From Pectobacterium sp. CFBP8739 (GTDB lineage: Bacteria; Pseudomonadota; Gammaproteobacteria; Enterobacterales; Enterobacteriaceae): 64,000 nt of DNA. Location of the stretch: the NCBI RefSeq assembly GCF_013449375.1, contig NZ_JACDRR010000010.1, positions 248,001-312,000 of the forward strand, read 5' to 3'. Each line of letters opens with the position of its first letter. Position 1 is the stretch's first letter. Below the pieces are notes generated by a model. It was not told the origin of the DNA. It searched no databases and saw only the letters and a list, made by a program, of their open reading frames with translations. Both the position numbers and the translations under genes were made by a program. Shown here piece by piece: positions 46,462 to 58,147 of the stretch.

Positions 46462-49224
46462 TCAGTGCTCCTCAATATCTTCCGGTTCGAGGTCTGGCGG
46501 TGTCGACAACGGAAGCGTGAAATGGAAAGCCGCGCCGCCACCTTTCGCATTCATTGCCCAGATCCGGCCGCCGTGAATTTCTACTATCGCTCGACAGATC
46601 GCCAGCCCCAGCCCCACACCGGGAATCGACGACTCTTTGTGCCCACGAGAAAATTTATCAAAAATCACGTTTTCTTGACCAGATTCGATCCCCGGGCCAT
46701 TGTCCTGCACGATGATTTCCAATGCATTTTCCTGCGTACTAGGCTGTAAGGCTGTGTTCTCTGCAATAAGGCTGGTGGAAATAACGCTCGCTGAAATCGC
46801 GATCGTGGCCTGCTCTCCTGCGTACTTGAGCGCATTCTCTAGCAGATTAATGAACACGCGTTCCATCAGCCCCGCATCACAATAAACCAGAACCATCTCA
46901 TCAGGTAGATTAACCTCGATGGTGTTTTTTGCCAGTGCGTTTTCCAACTGCTGTAAGGCGCTGCCGATCAGTTCCTCTGGCGTTTGCCACTCTTTGCGCA
47001 GGTTAAAGCCATCCGACTGAATACGCGCCATGTCGAGCAGATTATTCACCAGCCGCGTGGTGTTTAAAATATGCTGGCGAATCTGGTTGGCCTGCTGGGC
47101 ATAGGGCGATCCTTCACTGGCCAGATTCAACGTCAGAATCTCGGCCTGACCAAAAAGGACGGTCAGCGGTGTTCGGAGATCGTGCGAAAGCGCGGCAAGC
47201 AACGAGTTACGCAACTGTTCGCGCTCGGCATCCAGTCGGGCATTTTCCGTACTTTGCACCAGATGCAAACGCTCCAGCGCATTGGCGATCAGCACGGTAA
47301 AGGTTTCCAGCAGCCGCTGCTGTTCGGGGATCATCAATTGGCGGGTGTTAGTGGGTTCGATTGCCAACACGCCGAAGATTTGCTGGGTGGTGGCGAGTGG
47401 CAGGATCTGATACGGCACGCCGGGCAGGGTGGTTGTTCCCGTTCCGGCAGGTGCGCGATGATCGAAACTCCAGCGGGCGATAGCATGATCGACAATCAAC
47501 GGCTGACCGTCTCGTGCAGGCTGTGTGAGTTCAGGCGAGGTATGATGCAGGCTATCGGCGAGCAGAACCGCGATCCTGGCCTGAAATGTCGTACTGAGAA
47601 AATGCTGGCTGGCTTCGACAATATCGCCACTGGACAGACTGCGGTTCAGCGCCTTGGACATCTCGTAAAGATGGCGAACGCGCTGTTCGCGATAACGAGC
47701 AACTCTGGCCTGATAGCGCACGCCTGCGGTCAGATTACCGACCAGCAGGCCGACGCTGAGCATCACAGCAAAGGTAAGCAGATATTGCGCATCTGAGACG
47801 GCAAACGTACCGTGCGGCAGAATGAAGAAGAAATCGAAACTAGCGACGTTGATGACGGCGGCGAACACCGACGGCCAACGGCCAAAGAAGAGCGCAACGA
47901 TCACCACGGCCAGCAGATAAATCATCACCAAATTAACCGATTCCAGCATGGCAAACGGCGACCATGAAGCAAGCAGGGTGATCAACGCGCACAGAAGCGT
48001 GGCGAGTCCGCAGCCAATTAGCTGCATACGCCATTTCTCGACCAACCCGCGTGCATCCGGCGTTTTCATCGGTGCCACTGATACGTCATCCTGCACGGCC
48101 ACGACAACCAGATCGAGATCTGGCCCCAGTCGGCCGAGCCGTTCGGCAAAGCGCGTGCGCCACCACCAACCGAAGCGCTGCTCCACATGGCGACCAATGA
48201 CGATCTTGCCGAGGTTGTGCTCACGTGCATAGCGCAGGACGGCAAGCTCTTCGTCGGGCTCGGACAGCGTCACCGTTTCTGCCCCTAAATCCTGCGCTAG
48301 CTTGAGGGCACGCAAAATGGCGCGCCGTTGCGGTTCAGGCAAGCGGTGCAGACGCGGGGTTTCAACGTAAACAGCGTGCCAGGCGCTGCCTAACCGCGCT
48401 GCCAGACGTGCCGCCGTTCGCACTAGCTTTTCATTACCGGTGCCGTGGCCGATGCATAACAGAATAGCATCGCGCGTATGCCAGACCTGCTCGCGTCCTT
48501 TTCCGGCACGCATGGCGCGCATTTGATCGTCAACCCGATCCGCCATACGTCGCAGCGCCAGCTCACGCAGGGCGATCAAATTACCTTTACGGAAAAAATT
48601 CTCGACGGCGCGCTCGGCCTGAAGCGGCAGATACACTTTGCCTTCATTCAGGCGCTGCCGCAGATCGTCCGGCGGCAAGTCCACCAGAATGACTTCGCTG
48701 GCCTGATCGAATATCGGGTCCGGTACGGTTTCTCGTACCCGAATTCCCGTGACGCCGCCGACTACATCGTTCAGGCTTTCCAGATGCTGAACGTTCACCG
48801 TGGTAAAGACGTCGATACCGGCATCGAGCAATTCCTGCACGTCCTGCCAGCGCTTGGGGTGGCGCGAACCACTCACGTTGCTGTGCGCCAGTTCGTCGAT
48901 CAGAATCAGTGCCGGACAGCGTGCCAGCGCCGCATCCAGATCGAACTCGACAGTATGGCGACCATGGTGGCGCAAATGCTTGAGCGGCAACAGCGGTAAA
49001 CCCTCCAGCAGCGCAGCGGTTTCGCTGCGGCCGTGGGTTTCGACCACGCCGACAAGGACATCCAATCCTTGAGCGCGTAGCCGCTGGGCTTCCTGCAACA
49101 TGGCATAGGTTTTCCCGACGCCCGCACAGGCGCCAAAAAAGATCTTCAGCTTGCCGCGCGGTGACGCACCGACCTGAGCCAGCAGGCCATCGGGATCCGG
49201 GCGACGATCTTCACCGTCAATCAT
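46462..49224 (-). CDS. kdpD: KdpD potassium/turgor sensor kinase
   Basis: The 920-residue sensor has an N-terminal KdpD domain with Walker A GACAGVGKT, a universal-stress-protein domain (GHGTGNEKLVR), four closely spaced membrane helices around residues 400-500, a GAF-like region, and the histidine kinase core (H in ALSHDLRTPLT; ATP lid GLGLAICRAIVE). It responds to low potassium and activates KdpE. The start is the ATG at 49224 with GGGATAG upstream. Spacing to kdpC is about 100 bases and carries a hairpin. Confidence 0.96.
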   Translation of the reverse strand: MIDGEDRRPDPDGLLAQVGASPRGKLKIFFGACAGVGKTYAMLQEAQRLRAQGLDVLVGVVETHGRSETAALLEGLPLLPLKHLRHHGRHTVEFDLDAALARCPALILIDELAHSNVSGSRHPKRWQDVQELLDAGIDVFTTVNVQHLESLNDVVGGVTGIRVRETVPDPIFDQASEVILVDLPPDDLRQRLNEGKVYLPLQAERAVENFFRKGNLIALRELALRRMADRVDDQMRAMRAGKGREQVWHTRDAILLCIGHGTGNEKLVRTAARLAARLGSAWHAVYVETPRLHRLPEPQRRAILRALKLAQDLGAETVTLSEPDEELAVLRYAREHNLGKIVIGRHVEQRFGWWWRTRFAERLGRLGPDLDLVVVAVQDDVSVAPMKTPDARGLVEKWRMQLIGCGLATLLCALITLLASWSPFAMLESVNLVMIYLLAVVIVALFFGRWPSVFAAVINVASFDFFFILPHGTFAVSDAQYLLTFAVMLSVGLLVGNLTAGVRYQARVARYREQRVRHLYEMSKALNRSLSSGDIVEASQHFLSTTFQARIAVLLADSLHHTSPELTQPARDGQPLIVDHAIARWSFDHRAPAGTGTTTLPGVPYQILPLATTQQIFGVLAIEPTNTRQLMIPEQQRLLETFTVLIANALERLHLVQSTENARLDAEREQLRNSLLAALSHDLRTPLTVLFGQAEILTLNLASEGSPYAQQANQIRQHILNTTRLVNNLLDMARIQSDGFNLRKEWQTPEELIGSALQQLENALAKNTIEVNLPDEMVLVYCDAGLMERVFINLLENALKYAGEQATIAISASVISTSLIAENTALQPSTQENALEIIVQDNGPGIESGQENVIFDKFSRGHKESSIPGVGLGLAICRAIVEIHGGRIWAMNAKGGGAAFHFTLPLSTPPDLEPEDIEEH

Positions 49225-49242
49225 GTTCTATCCCTTATTAGC

Positions 49243-49267
49243 GCGGCCTGAACCGTGGTCAGGCCGC
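49243..49267 (-). other. Hairpin between kdpC and kdpD
   Basis: A 9-bp stem GCGGCCTGA/TCAGGCCGC with a 7-base loop lies in the kdpC-kdpD gap. No T run follows on the minus strand, so it is not a classic terminator. It may set relative levels of kdpFABC and kdpDE transcripts. Confidence 0.6.
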
Positions 49268-49326
49268 AGCAAAGACGACGAGGAGTCTGGCTCCCCGTAT
49301 AGTCACTAATAATAACGCACTGCCGA

Positions 49327-49902
49327 TTACGGCAGGGGTTTTTCCTTATCCAACGCCAGGTTCAACAGCAGGACATTAACCACTGGCTGCCCAATGAACG
49401 CAGGCTTACTGGTTTCGGTAAAGCGATCGATCAACTGCTGTACCCGCTGGAGCGACATTCCTCTGGCCTGCGCGATGTGCAGCGCCTGATAGCGTGCGGC
49501 TTCTGGGGATATTTGCGGATCCAGTCCGCTGCCGGATGCCGTTAACAGTTCAGCGGGCACCGGTTGCTGATTGCCAACCAACTGATGCCAATAAGCGGCA
49601 CGTTCACCGATCAGTTTATCCAGCGCTGGATTGCTGGCGGCCAGATTGCTACCGCCGGACGCCAATGCGTTATAAGGCGCATCTGACGTTGCGGAAGGAC
49701 GTCCCTGAAAATAGCCTGCATGACTGAATGACTGCCCGATCAGGGATGAACCGACGACGGTATTCTCACGATAAATCAGCGATCCGTTTGCCTGTGTCGG
49801 GAGCAGCCACTGTGCCAACACCGTTGTCAATAGCGGGTAGGCCAGACCGGTAACCAGCAACAATAATAAGAATAAAAACAAAGAGGAACGTAAATAGCGC
49901 AT
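49327..49902 (-). CDS. kdpC: Potassium-transporting ATPase subunit KdpC
   Basis: KdpC is a single-span accessory subunit of the KdpFABC pump. The membrane helix is about residues 7-30 (LFLFLLLLLVTGLAYPLL). The periplasmic domain includes GSSLIGQSF, the ASGSGLDPQISPEAA motif, and the C-terminal GQPVVNVLLLNLALD. The 191 residues match E. coli. It follows kdpB by 19 bases. Confidence 0.95.
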   Translation of the reverse strand: MRYLRSSLFLFLLLLLVTGLAYPLLTTVLAQWLLPTQANGSLIYRENTVVGSSLIGQSFSHAGYFQGRPSATSDAPYNALASGGSNLAASNPALDKLIGERAAYWHQLVGNQQPVPAELLTASGSGLDPQISPEAARYQALHIAQARGMSLQRVQQLIDRFTETSKPAFIGQPVVNVLLLNLALDKEKPLP

Positions 49903-49921
49903 AGCGTATACCCGTCAGTCC

Positions 49922-52066
49922 TTAAGCCAGATTCAGCCCAGTCAGCAACATATCAATCAGCTTGATACCGAGGAACGGCACCAGCAGCCCGCCAAGACCA
50001 TAAATCCACAGATTGCGGCTTAACTGCGCCGCGGCGCTCATGGGGCGATAGCGAATCCCTTTGAGCGCCAGTGGGATCAGAAACACAATAATCAGCGCAT
50101 TGAAGATCACCGCCGACAACATGGCCGAGGTGGGGGAGTGCAACTGCATCACGTTGAGCACATTGAGCTGCGGATAGGTGGCAGCAAAAGCCGCTGGGAT
50201 AATGGCGAAATACTTCGCTACGTCGTTGGCGATACTGAACGTCGTCAGCGAACCGCGTGTCATCAGCATCTGCTTACCGATGTGCACGACTTCGATCAGC
50301 TTGGTTGGATTGGAGTCCAAATCAACCATGTTGCCTGCTTCCTTTGCTGCCTGCGTGCCGGAGTTCATAGCAACCGCCACATCGGCCTGCGCCAGCGCGG
50401 GAGCATCGTTCGTGCCGTCGCCGGTCATTGCCACCAGTCGCCCCTCGGTCTGATATTGGCGAATCAGCGCTAGCTTGGTTTCCGGTGTGGCCTCCGCCAG
50501 AAAATCATCGACGCCAGCTTCTGCGGCAATCGCCGCTGCCGTGAGCGGGTTGTCGCCGGTGATCATTACGGTTTTGATCCCCATACTGCGCAACTCGGCA
50601 AAGCGTTCTTTGATACCGCTTTTCACGATATCTTTCAGCTCCACCACGCCAAGCACGCGCTTGCCTTCTGCAACGACCAGCGGCGTCCCTCCGCTGCGTG
50701 CGACGTTGGAGACCGCTTCTTCAACCTGATGCGGAAAATCACCGTTGTTCGCTTCAATGTAGCGGCGCAGGGCATCGACGGCACCTTTACGGATGGTGCG
50801 CTGACCAACATTGACGCCGCTCATACGTGTCTGGGCCGTAAAGGGGACAAAAGTCGCATCCAGCGAGCTGAGATCCTGATCTGTCAGATTAAAGCGCTGT
50901 TTCGCCAGCACCACGATGCTGCGGCCTTCAGGCGTTTCATCGGCTAAGGAGGCAAGACGCGCGGCGTCAGCCAGCGCCTGTTCGGTCACACCTGGTGCGG
51001 GCAGGAAAGCCGAAGCCTGACGGTTGCCCAGCGTAATGGTGCCGGTTTTATCCAGCAGCAAGACGTCAATATCGCCCGCCGCTTCGACGGCACGCCCGCT
51101 GGTGGCAATTACATTAGCGCCCAGCATCCGGCTCATTCCAGCCACGCCGATAGCCGATAGCAGGCCGCCGATGGTGGTGGGGATCAGGCAGACGAGCAGG
51201 GCGACCAGTACGGTTACGCCGACGACATCGCCGTTGTGATTCGCCTGTACGCCGAACCAGGAGTACGGGTAGAGCGTGGCCGTGACCAGCAAGAAAATCA
51301 GTGTCAGCTCAATCAGCAGAATGGTCAGCGCGATCTCGTTCGGCGTTTTCCGGCGCTGCGCCCCTTCTACCATGGCAATCATCCGATCGAGGAAGGTTTC
51401 GCCGGGATTGACGCTACACTGAATCACCAGCCAGTCGGACAGCACGCGCGTACCGCCGGTGACGGAGGCGAAATCGCCGCCGGACTCACGGATTACTGGT
51501 GCGGACTCCCCGGTGATGGCGCTTTCATCGACGGATGCGCCGCCTTCCAGCACCTCGCCGTCGCACGGAATGGTCTCGCCCGCGCTCACCAGCACAATAT
51601 CGCCTTTACGCAGGCTATCAGCCGGAACGGATTCCGAACTGGCATCGTGATGCGGCGCAGAAAGTTTGTTAGCCCAACTGGTTTTTTTGACGCCTTTCAG
51701 CGCGTTTGCCTGCGCTTTGCTACGACCTTCCGCCAGCGCTTCGGCCATATTGGCGAACAGGACGGTAAACCACAGCCAGAGTGAGACCAGCCCAGTAAAC
51801 ATGGTGTTCCCTTCTGTTTTACCGGCCAGAATAGCCAGCCAGACGAGGGTGGTCAGCATACTGCCGAGATACACCACAAACATGACTGGGTTGCGCCACT
51901 GCACGCGCGGATCGAGTTTCTTCAGCACATCTTTCAGCGCCGAGCGGATTAACGCTCTGTCAAACAGCGTTTGCGGTTTACGTTTGCCAACGTGGCGGGA
52001 AGCCTCGTTCTGCTGGGCAGAGGTCGGTTCCTGTGTTTCCTGATGATTCATCGTGTGACGAGTCAT
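49922..52066 (-). CDS. kdpB: Potassium-transporting P-type ATPase subunit KdpB
   Basis: Catalytic subunit of the high-affinity potassium pump. The phosphorylated Asp is in LLDKTGTIT, the actuator TGES in [10 protein letters not shown], and the hinge in [16 protein letters not shown]. It has about seven membrane helices. At 714 residues it is about 30 longer than E. coli KdpB, all at the N-terminus, where a hydrophilic Gln/Glu/His-rich stretch precedes the conserved [24 protein letters not shown] lies 7 bases before the ATG at 52066, which supports that start. Confidence 0.96.
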   Translation of the reverse strand: MTRHTMNHQETQEPTSAQQNEASRHVGKRKPQTLFDRALIRSALKDVLKKLDPRVQWRNPVMFVVYLGSMLTTLVWLAILAGKTEGNTMFTGLVSLWLWFTVLFANMAEALAEGRSKAQANALKGVKKTSWANKLSAPHHDASSESVPADSLRKGDIVLVSAGETIPCDGEVLEGGASVDESAITGESAPVIRESGGDFASVTGGTRVLSDWLVIQCSVNPGETFLDRMIAMVEGAQRRKTPNEIALTILLIELTLIFLLVTATLYPYSWFGVQANHNGDVVGVTVLVALLVCLIPTTIGGLLSAIGVAGMSRMLGANVIATSGRAVEAAGDIDVLLLDKTGTITLGNRQASAFLPAPGVTEQALADAARLASLADETPEGRSIVVLAKQRFNLTDQDLSSLDATFVPFTAQTRMSGVNVGQRTIRKGAVDALRRYIEANNGDFPHQVEEAVSNVARSGGTPLVVAEGKRVLGVVELKDIVKSGIKERFAELRSMGIKTVMITGDNPLTAAAIAAEAGVDDFLAEATPETKLALIRQYQTEGRLVAMTGDGTNDAPALAQADVAVAMNSGTQAAKEAGNMVDLDSNPTKLIEVVHIGKQMLMTRGSLTTFSIANDVAKYFAIIPAAFAATYPQLNVLNVMQLHSPTSAMLSAVIFNALIIVFLIPLALKGIRYRPMSAAAQLSRNLWIYGLGGLLVPFLGIKLIDMLLTGLNLA

Positions 52067-52081
52067 AAAAAGTCTCCAGCC

Positions 52082-53770
52082 TTAGTGAGTCAGGCCGAAC
52101 GGTAAATGTTCAGCGACTGGCCCTAACGCCAGTGCAGGGATAAACGTCAGTGCGCCAATCAGCAGAACAATGGCGATGAGCATGCCGATAAACAGTGGAC
52201 TGCGAGTGGACAGTGAGCCTTTGCTTTCTGGCTGGCACTTTTTCACGACCAGCGAACCGGCGATAGCCAGTACGGGTACCATGACGGCAACGCGGCCCAG
52301 TAGCATGGTGACAGCGAGCAGAACGTTATAGAACGGCGTGTTGACGCTCAGGCCAGCAAACGCGCTGCCGTTGTTGTTCGCGGCGGAGGAGAAGGCATAG
52401 AGCACTTCGCTAAAACCGTGTGCGCCGGGGTTCAGAATGCCACTACGTCCTGCTTCCGTACTCAGTGCCAGCGCCGTGCCGAGCAGCACTAATGCAGGAG
52501 GAATCAGAATCGCCAGTGCCGTCATCTTCATTTCATAGACTTCGATCTTTTTGCCCAGGTATTCCGGCGAGCGACCAATCATCAGGCCGGCAATAAAGAC
52601 GGTCAGAAGCACGAACAGCAGCATGCCGTACAGGCCAGATCCGACACCGCCGAACACCACTTCACCTATCTGCATCAACCACATGGGAACCATGCCGCCA
52701 AGTGCGGTGAAAGAGTCGTGCATCGCATTCACCGAACCCGTCGAAGTCGCGGTGGTGACCACCGCATACAGGCTGGACGTCAACACGCCAAAACGCGTCT
52801 CTTTACCTTCTAGGTTTGCGGCGCTGTCCGCGCCTAATGCCAGCAGATGCGGGTTACCGGTGACTTCCATTTTCATCACCACGGCTGCGGCGACGATAAA
52901 GATCAGCGCCATGGCCCACAGCAGTGCATGGCCCTGACGCTTGTCACTGACGGATTTACCAAAGGCGAAGCACATCGCAGTAGGAATCAACAAGATCGCC
53001 AGCATTTGCACGATGTTGCTCAGCGCGGTCGGGTTTTCAAACGGATGCGAGGCGTTGGCGCCAAAGAAACCGCCGCCGTTGGTGCCGAGCAGTTTAATGG
53101 CTTCCTGTGAAGCAACAGGCCCCATCGGCAGCGTTTGGGCTGCGCCATCCAGCGTGGTCACATGCTGATAAGGCAGCAGGTTCTGCAACACGCCCTGACT
53201 GACAAAAAACAGCGCCAGCAGCAGGGACAGCGGCAGCAGCACATACAGCGTGATACGAAACAGATCGAGCCACGCGTTGCCCAGCGTGTCGACACCGCGA
53301 CGGGAGAAGGCGCGGATTAACGCGAAAGCGACGGCAATGCCGCTGGCGGCGGACAGGAAGTTTTGTACCGTCAGGCCAGCCATCTGGCTCAGGTAGCTCA
53401 GCGTGTTTTCACCGCTGTAAGCCTGCCAGTTGGTGTTAGTAACAAAACTGATTGCCGTGTTCAACGCCAAATGCCACGACAGCCCCGGCATATTTTCTGG
53501 GTTAAGCGGCAGCGCCCCCTGCGCCATTAACAGGATAAACAAGACGACAATGCCGATCAGGTTAAGCGTCAGAATCGCCGCCGCATATTGTTGCCAGCGC
53601 ATCTCCGACGTATCGAAAGCGAGAAGGCGCGCGGTTCTCGCCTCAAACTGTTGCAGGAGCGCACCCGTTTCGCCCTCAATCAGACGGGTTAGTCCGCTGC
53701 CCAGTGGCTGAGCGACGATCAACACGGTGAGCAGCAGACCCAAGATCAGTAGAAAAGCGTCAGCGGCCAT
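52082..53770 (-). CDS. kdpA: Potassium-transporting ATPase subunit KdpA
   Basis: KdpA is the potassium-selective channel-like subunit, related to the Trk/Ktr superfamily. Ten or so membrane helices are seen. Selectivity-filter-like segments occur as [28 protein letters not shown] and [14 protein letters not shown] start at the ATG at 53770, which overlaps the kdpF stop (TGATG) and has GGAGG seven bases upstream; a TTG at 53773 immediately precedes it. Length is 562 residues. Confidence 0.96.
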   Translation of the reverse strand: MAADAFLLILGLLLTVLIVAQPLGSGLTRLIEGETGALLQQFEARTARLLAFDTSEMRWQQYAAAILTLNLIGIVVLFILLMAQGALPLNPENMPGLSWHLALNTAISFVTNTNWQAYSGENTLSYLSQMAGLTVQNFLSAASGIAVAFALIRAFSRRGVDTLGNAWLDLFRITLYVLLPLSLLLALFFVSQGVLQNLLPYQHVTTLDGAAQTLPMGPVASQEAIKLLGTNGGGFFGANASHPFENPTALSNIVQMLAILLIPTAMCFAFGKSVSDKRQGHALLWAMALIFIVAAAVVMKMEVTGNPHLLALGADSAANLEGKETRFGVLTSSLYAVVTTATSTGSVNAMHDSFTALGGMVPMWLMQIGEVVFGGVGSGLYGMLLFVLLTVFIAGLMIGRSPEYLGKKIEVYEMKMTALAILIPPALVLLGTALALSTEAGRSGILNPGAHGFSEVLYAFSSAANNNGSAFAGLSVNTPFYNVLLAVTMLLGRVAVMVPVLAIAGSLVVKKCQPESKGSLSTRSPLFIGMLIAIVLLIGALTFIPALALGPVAEHLPFGLTH

Positions 53771-53859
53771 CAAAATTCCTCCGCCTTCAACAAGGCATAA
53801 ATCAGATAGACCAGTAACAGCAGCACGAGCAGGCCGCCTAAGACGATGCTAAGCGTCAC
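53770..53859 (-). CDS. kdpF: KdpF, small stabilising subunit of the Kdp pump
   Basis: A 29-residue reading frame starting with GTG at 53859 encodes [20 protein letters not shown], continuing YALLKAEEF. This is a single membrane helix with the [14 protein letters not shown] ending that matches E. coli KdpF (YLVYALINAEAF). GGAGG lies six bases before the GTG. The stop overlaps the kdpA start, so translation is coupled. It is the first gene of kdpFABC. Confidence 0.9.
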   Translation of the reverse strand: MTLSIVLGGLLVLLLLVYLIYALLKAEEF

Positions 53860-54283
53860 AACACACCTCCAGAACAGAATAGACAGCGTCAGGGTAGGAA
53901 AACGCAGGAAAAGAAGGTGCAAATTTCCCGTCTACGGGCGTAAAAAAAGTATAAAAATGGGCTGAAAAGTAGACTGTAGGAGAGAGTAATGGCGCTGCGG
54001 TGCCAACAGCATCGTCTGCGGCGAACTGGTGGTGTTAAGAGGAGGGGATAAATTGATCCAATCTAAAAACCATAAATTAACTAATGGTAGGTTTGTTTTT
54101 AACGTTGTTGTAACTTAATGACGTAGTGACGAAAAAAGTTGGCGATTATTTCATCCTTTACTGGTCAGATGAGTAGTAAACTTTCAGAAAAGGCGATAAA
54201 ATTTTAACCAATATCACAGTTCTTATTTTATCGTTATGAAGAGCGTTGCTGAATCAGGGCGCTTACCCCAGAGGAGGATCGTT
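53860..54283. other. Divergent kdpF/ybfA intergenic region (424 bp)
   Basis: The left part holds the KdpE box and the kdpFABC promoter. The right part is AT-rich (about 54050-54240) and should contain the ybfA promoter, which I could not define. No gene is supported. Confidence 0.5.
53935..53957 (-). promoter_or_regulatory. KdpE operator upstream of kdpFABC
   Basis: On the minus strand TTTTTATACTTTTTTTAC closely matches the T-rich KdpE box I recall from E. coli (TTTATACTTTTTTTACA), followed by a GC-rich CGCCCG. It lies about 76 bases before the kdpF start, as expected for an activator site. Confidence 0.82.
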
Positions 54284-54490
54284 ATGTCGCTTTATACTAC
54301 TTATCCCTTGCACCGTATTCTCCTGCGTCGCGCCGCCGTGGTTGCCATCGGCGTGCTGGCGTTACCGGTGATGCTGTTTCGCCGTGATCGGGCGCGTTTT
54401 TACAGCTATTTACACCGTGTCTGGCTGAAAACCAGCGATAAACCAGTATGGATGGCGCAGTCCGAAGCGGCTGCTTGCGATTTTTATTAA
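54284..54490 (+). CDS. ybfA: YbfA (DUF2517), small membrane protein
   Basis: The 68-residue product has one hydrophobic segment (about 16-31, [17 protein letters not shown]) and the conserved [24 protein letters not shown] block, which matches E. coli YbfA. The ATG at 54284 has GAGGAGG upstream; a longer frame from 54236 is unconserved. The function is unknown. It is divergent from kdpFABC, as in E. coli. Confidence 0.92.
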   Translation: MSLYTTYPLHRILLRRAAVVAIGVLALPVMLFRRDRARFYSYLHRVWLKTSDKPVWMAQSEAAACDFY

Positions 54491-54509
54491 GGCCTGCGTA
54501 TAAGGTCTC

Positions 54510-54558
54510 TCGTGTTTATCTGCTGTATCCTTTAAACGGGAATGGCAGATAAACACGA
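54510..54558. repeat. 14-bp perfect inverted repeat downstream of ybfA
   Basis: TCGTGTTTATCTGC (54510-54523) and GCAGATAAACACGA (54545-54558) are perfect complements around a 21-base loop. No T run follows. It may form a long mRNA hairpin between ybfA and ybgA. Confidence 0.8.
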
Positions 54559-54780
54559 AACATGAACCGACGAAGGATCGGTTTAAATATGTTTTGACGA
54601 GATTTACTCATTTTCCTTCCTGCCTGTTCTGCCGTTATTTCTCCCCAATCTCATGATTTATTACTTTATTTTTCGCTGTGACTGCATAGAGTCGTGGAGA
54701 AATCCGCTATGCTGATCAGAGGGTTTGCAGAATGCCAAATGCGTATGCCGCTTGAAATATGACGGGTATAAGGATAAATC

Positions 54781-55740
54781 ATGACGCTCGAACTCATCCC
54801 TGTTGGTATCAGCGCCTGTCTGCTCGGTAATCCCGTGCGGTTTGATGGCGGGCACAAACGTCTGACGTTTGCTGTTGAACAACTGACGCCTTATTTTCGC
54901 TTTGAACCGGTCTGCCCGGAAATGGCGATTGGTTTACCCGTGCCGCGTCCGGCGCTCAGACTGGTGCGAGAAGGGGAAAGTCACATTACGCTGCGTGCCA
55001 GCAATGGCTCGCCGCTGGATGTCACCCAGCAGATGACGGGGTTTTCCTCTGACAAAGTCAGCCAGCTTCAGCACTTATGCGGTTATATTGTCTGCGCAAA
55101 ATCGCCAAGCTGCGGTATGGAGCGCGTGAAGGTTTACGATGAAGGGCAAAAGAATGCGCGTAAAAGTGGTATCGGCCTGTTTACGCAGGAGCTGATGCGG
55201 CAAATGCCTTGGCTACCGGTTGAGGAAGATGGACGCTTGCACGATCCTGGCTTGCGGGAAAATTTCATTGAGCGCGTTTATGCGTTACACGAACTGAATC
55301 AGCTATGGCAAAACGGCCTGAGCCGCGGCGCGCTCATTGCCTTTCATAGCCGCTATAAATTACTGCTGCTGGCGCATTCCCAGCCGGAATACCGCGAGCT
55401 GGGGCCGTTTGTTGCGGGAATTGATAAATGGGAATCACTGGAAGATTACATTATTGAATACCGGAAACGGCTCATGAAGCTGCTATCGACGCCTGCAACG
55501 CGGCGCAATCACACTAATGTGCTGATGCACGTGCAGGGCTATTTCCGGCGTCAGCTTAATTCTCAGCAGCGGCAAGAACTGGCGCAGCTCATCGATCGCT
55601 ATCGGCAAGGTTTGCAGCCGCTATTGGCACCTATCACGCTGCTGAAACATTACATGGCGGAATACCCTGATGCGTACCTGGCTCAGCAGCGTTACTTTGA
55701 GCCGTACCCAGAGGCATTGCGCCTGCGTTACGGACACTAG
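54781..55740 (+). CDS. ybgA: YbgA with DUF523 and DUF1722 domains
   Basis: The 319-residue protein has an N-terminal DUF523 domain (residues 1-150, with GISACLLGNPVRFDGGHKR and the cysteines of CPE and SPSCG) and a C-terminal DUF1722 domain (about 185-315; HSRYKLLLLAHSQ, HVQGYFRR). E. coli YbgA is only the DUF1722 part (169 residues). The fused form is common in other bacteria and often found near photolyases. A direct function is not established. AAGGA lies before the ATG. phr follows 22 bases later, so the two form an operon. Confidence 0.9.
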   Translation: MTLELIPVGISACLLGNPVRFDGGHKRLTFAVEQLTPYFRFEPVCPEMAIGLPVPRPALRLVREGESHITLRASNGSPLDVTQQMTGFSSDKVSQLQHLCGYIVCAKSPSCGMERVKVYDEGQKNARKSGIGLFTQELMRQMPWLPVEEDGRLHDPGLRENFIERVYALHELNQLWQNGLSRGALIAFHSRYKLLLLAHSQPEYRELGPFVAGIDKWESLEDYIIEYRKRLMKLLSTPATRRNHTNVLMHVQGYFRRQLNSQQRQELAQLIDRYRQGLQPLLAPITLLKHYMAEYPDAYLAQQRYFEPYPEALRLRYGH

Positions 55741-55761
55741 TTTGACTGCCCGAGGAGTTTC

Positions 55762-57247
<1,486 letters not shown>

Positions 57248-57255
<8 letters not shown>

Positions 57256-57991
57256 TGTGGAACTGGAAAGCATTATTAACGAGAAACTGAACACGGCGAC
57301 GTTTCAGGACTATGCGCCGAACGGTTTGCAGGTTGAAGGGCGTGCAGAAGTAAAACGGATTGTGACAGGCGTAACGGCTTCACAGGCGCTGCTGGATGCG
57401 GCGGTAGAAAAGCAAGCTGATGCTATTTTGGTGCACCACGGCTACTTCTGGAAAAACGAACCGCAGATTGTCTGTGGTATGAAGCGCAACCGTCTGAAAA
57501 CGCTGTTGCTCAATGATATCAATCTGTACGGCTATCACCTGCCGCTGGATGCACACCCTGAACTGGGGAATAACGCCCAACTGGCGGCACTGCTGGAGAT
57601 TCAGGTGCAGGGAGCGATTGAGCCGCTGGTACCGTATGGCGCGCTAGCGCAACCCATGACGGCGGATGCCTTTTGCCGTCGTGTAGAAAAACGTCTGGGG
57701 CGTACCGTGCTGCATTGTGGGGATAATGCACCGCAACAGATACAGCGCGTGGCTTGGTGTACCGGCGGTGGGCAGGGTTTTATTGAACAGGCGGCCCGAT
57801 TTGGTGTTGATGCTTTTATTACCGGAGAAGTGTCTGAGCAAACCATCCACATCGCGCGCGAGATGGGGTTACACTTTTTCGCTGCTGGGCACCATGCGAC
57901 CGAGCGCGGCGGCATTCGGGCGTTGGGCGAATGGCTGGCGGTACAACACGGTTTTGATGTGACATTTATTGATATTCCTAACCCTGCATGA
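57248..57991 (+). CDS. ybgI: YbgI, NIF3-family metal-binding protein
   Basis: The 247-residue protein starts MRNVELESIINEKLN, aligned with E. coli YbgI. NIF3 metal ligands are visible in DAILVHHGYFWKNE and the C-terminal FAAGHHATERGG. The family has been linked to GTP cyclohydrolase 1 type 2 activity, and E. coli YbgI to DNA-damage resistance, but neither is shown here. The start overlaps the end of phr by eight bases. A 33-residue upstream extension is unconserved. Confidence 0.93.
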
Positions 57992-58147
57992 TGGGTTGAA
58001 AGTCTCTGTATCGCACAGGAATGATGCCGTATTTGTTATGTTGGCATCGTTGTTGCTTAGCTGTTGGGAAAGAAATTTATCGGTAAGACGCGCTAATCAT
58101 TTGGCCATGTTCGCCATCACGGATAAAACGCGATTCAGGAGGAAAGA

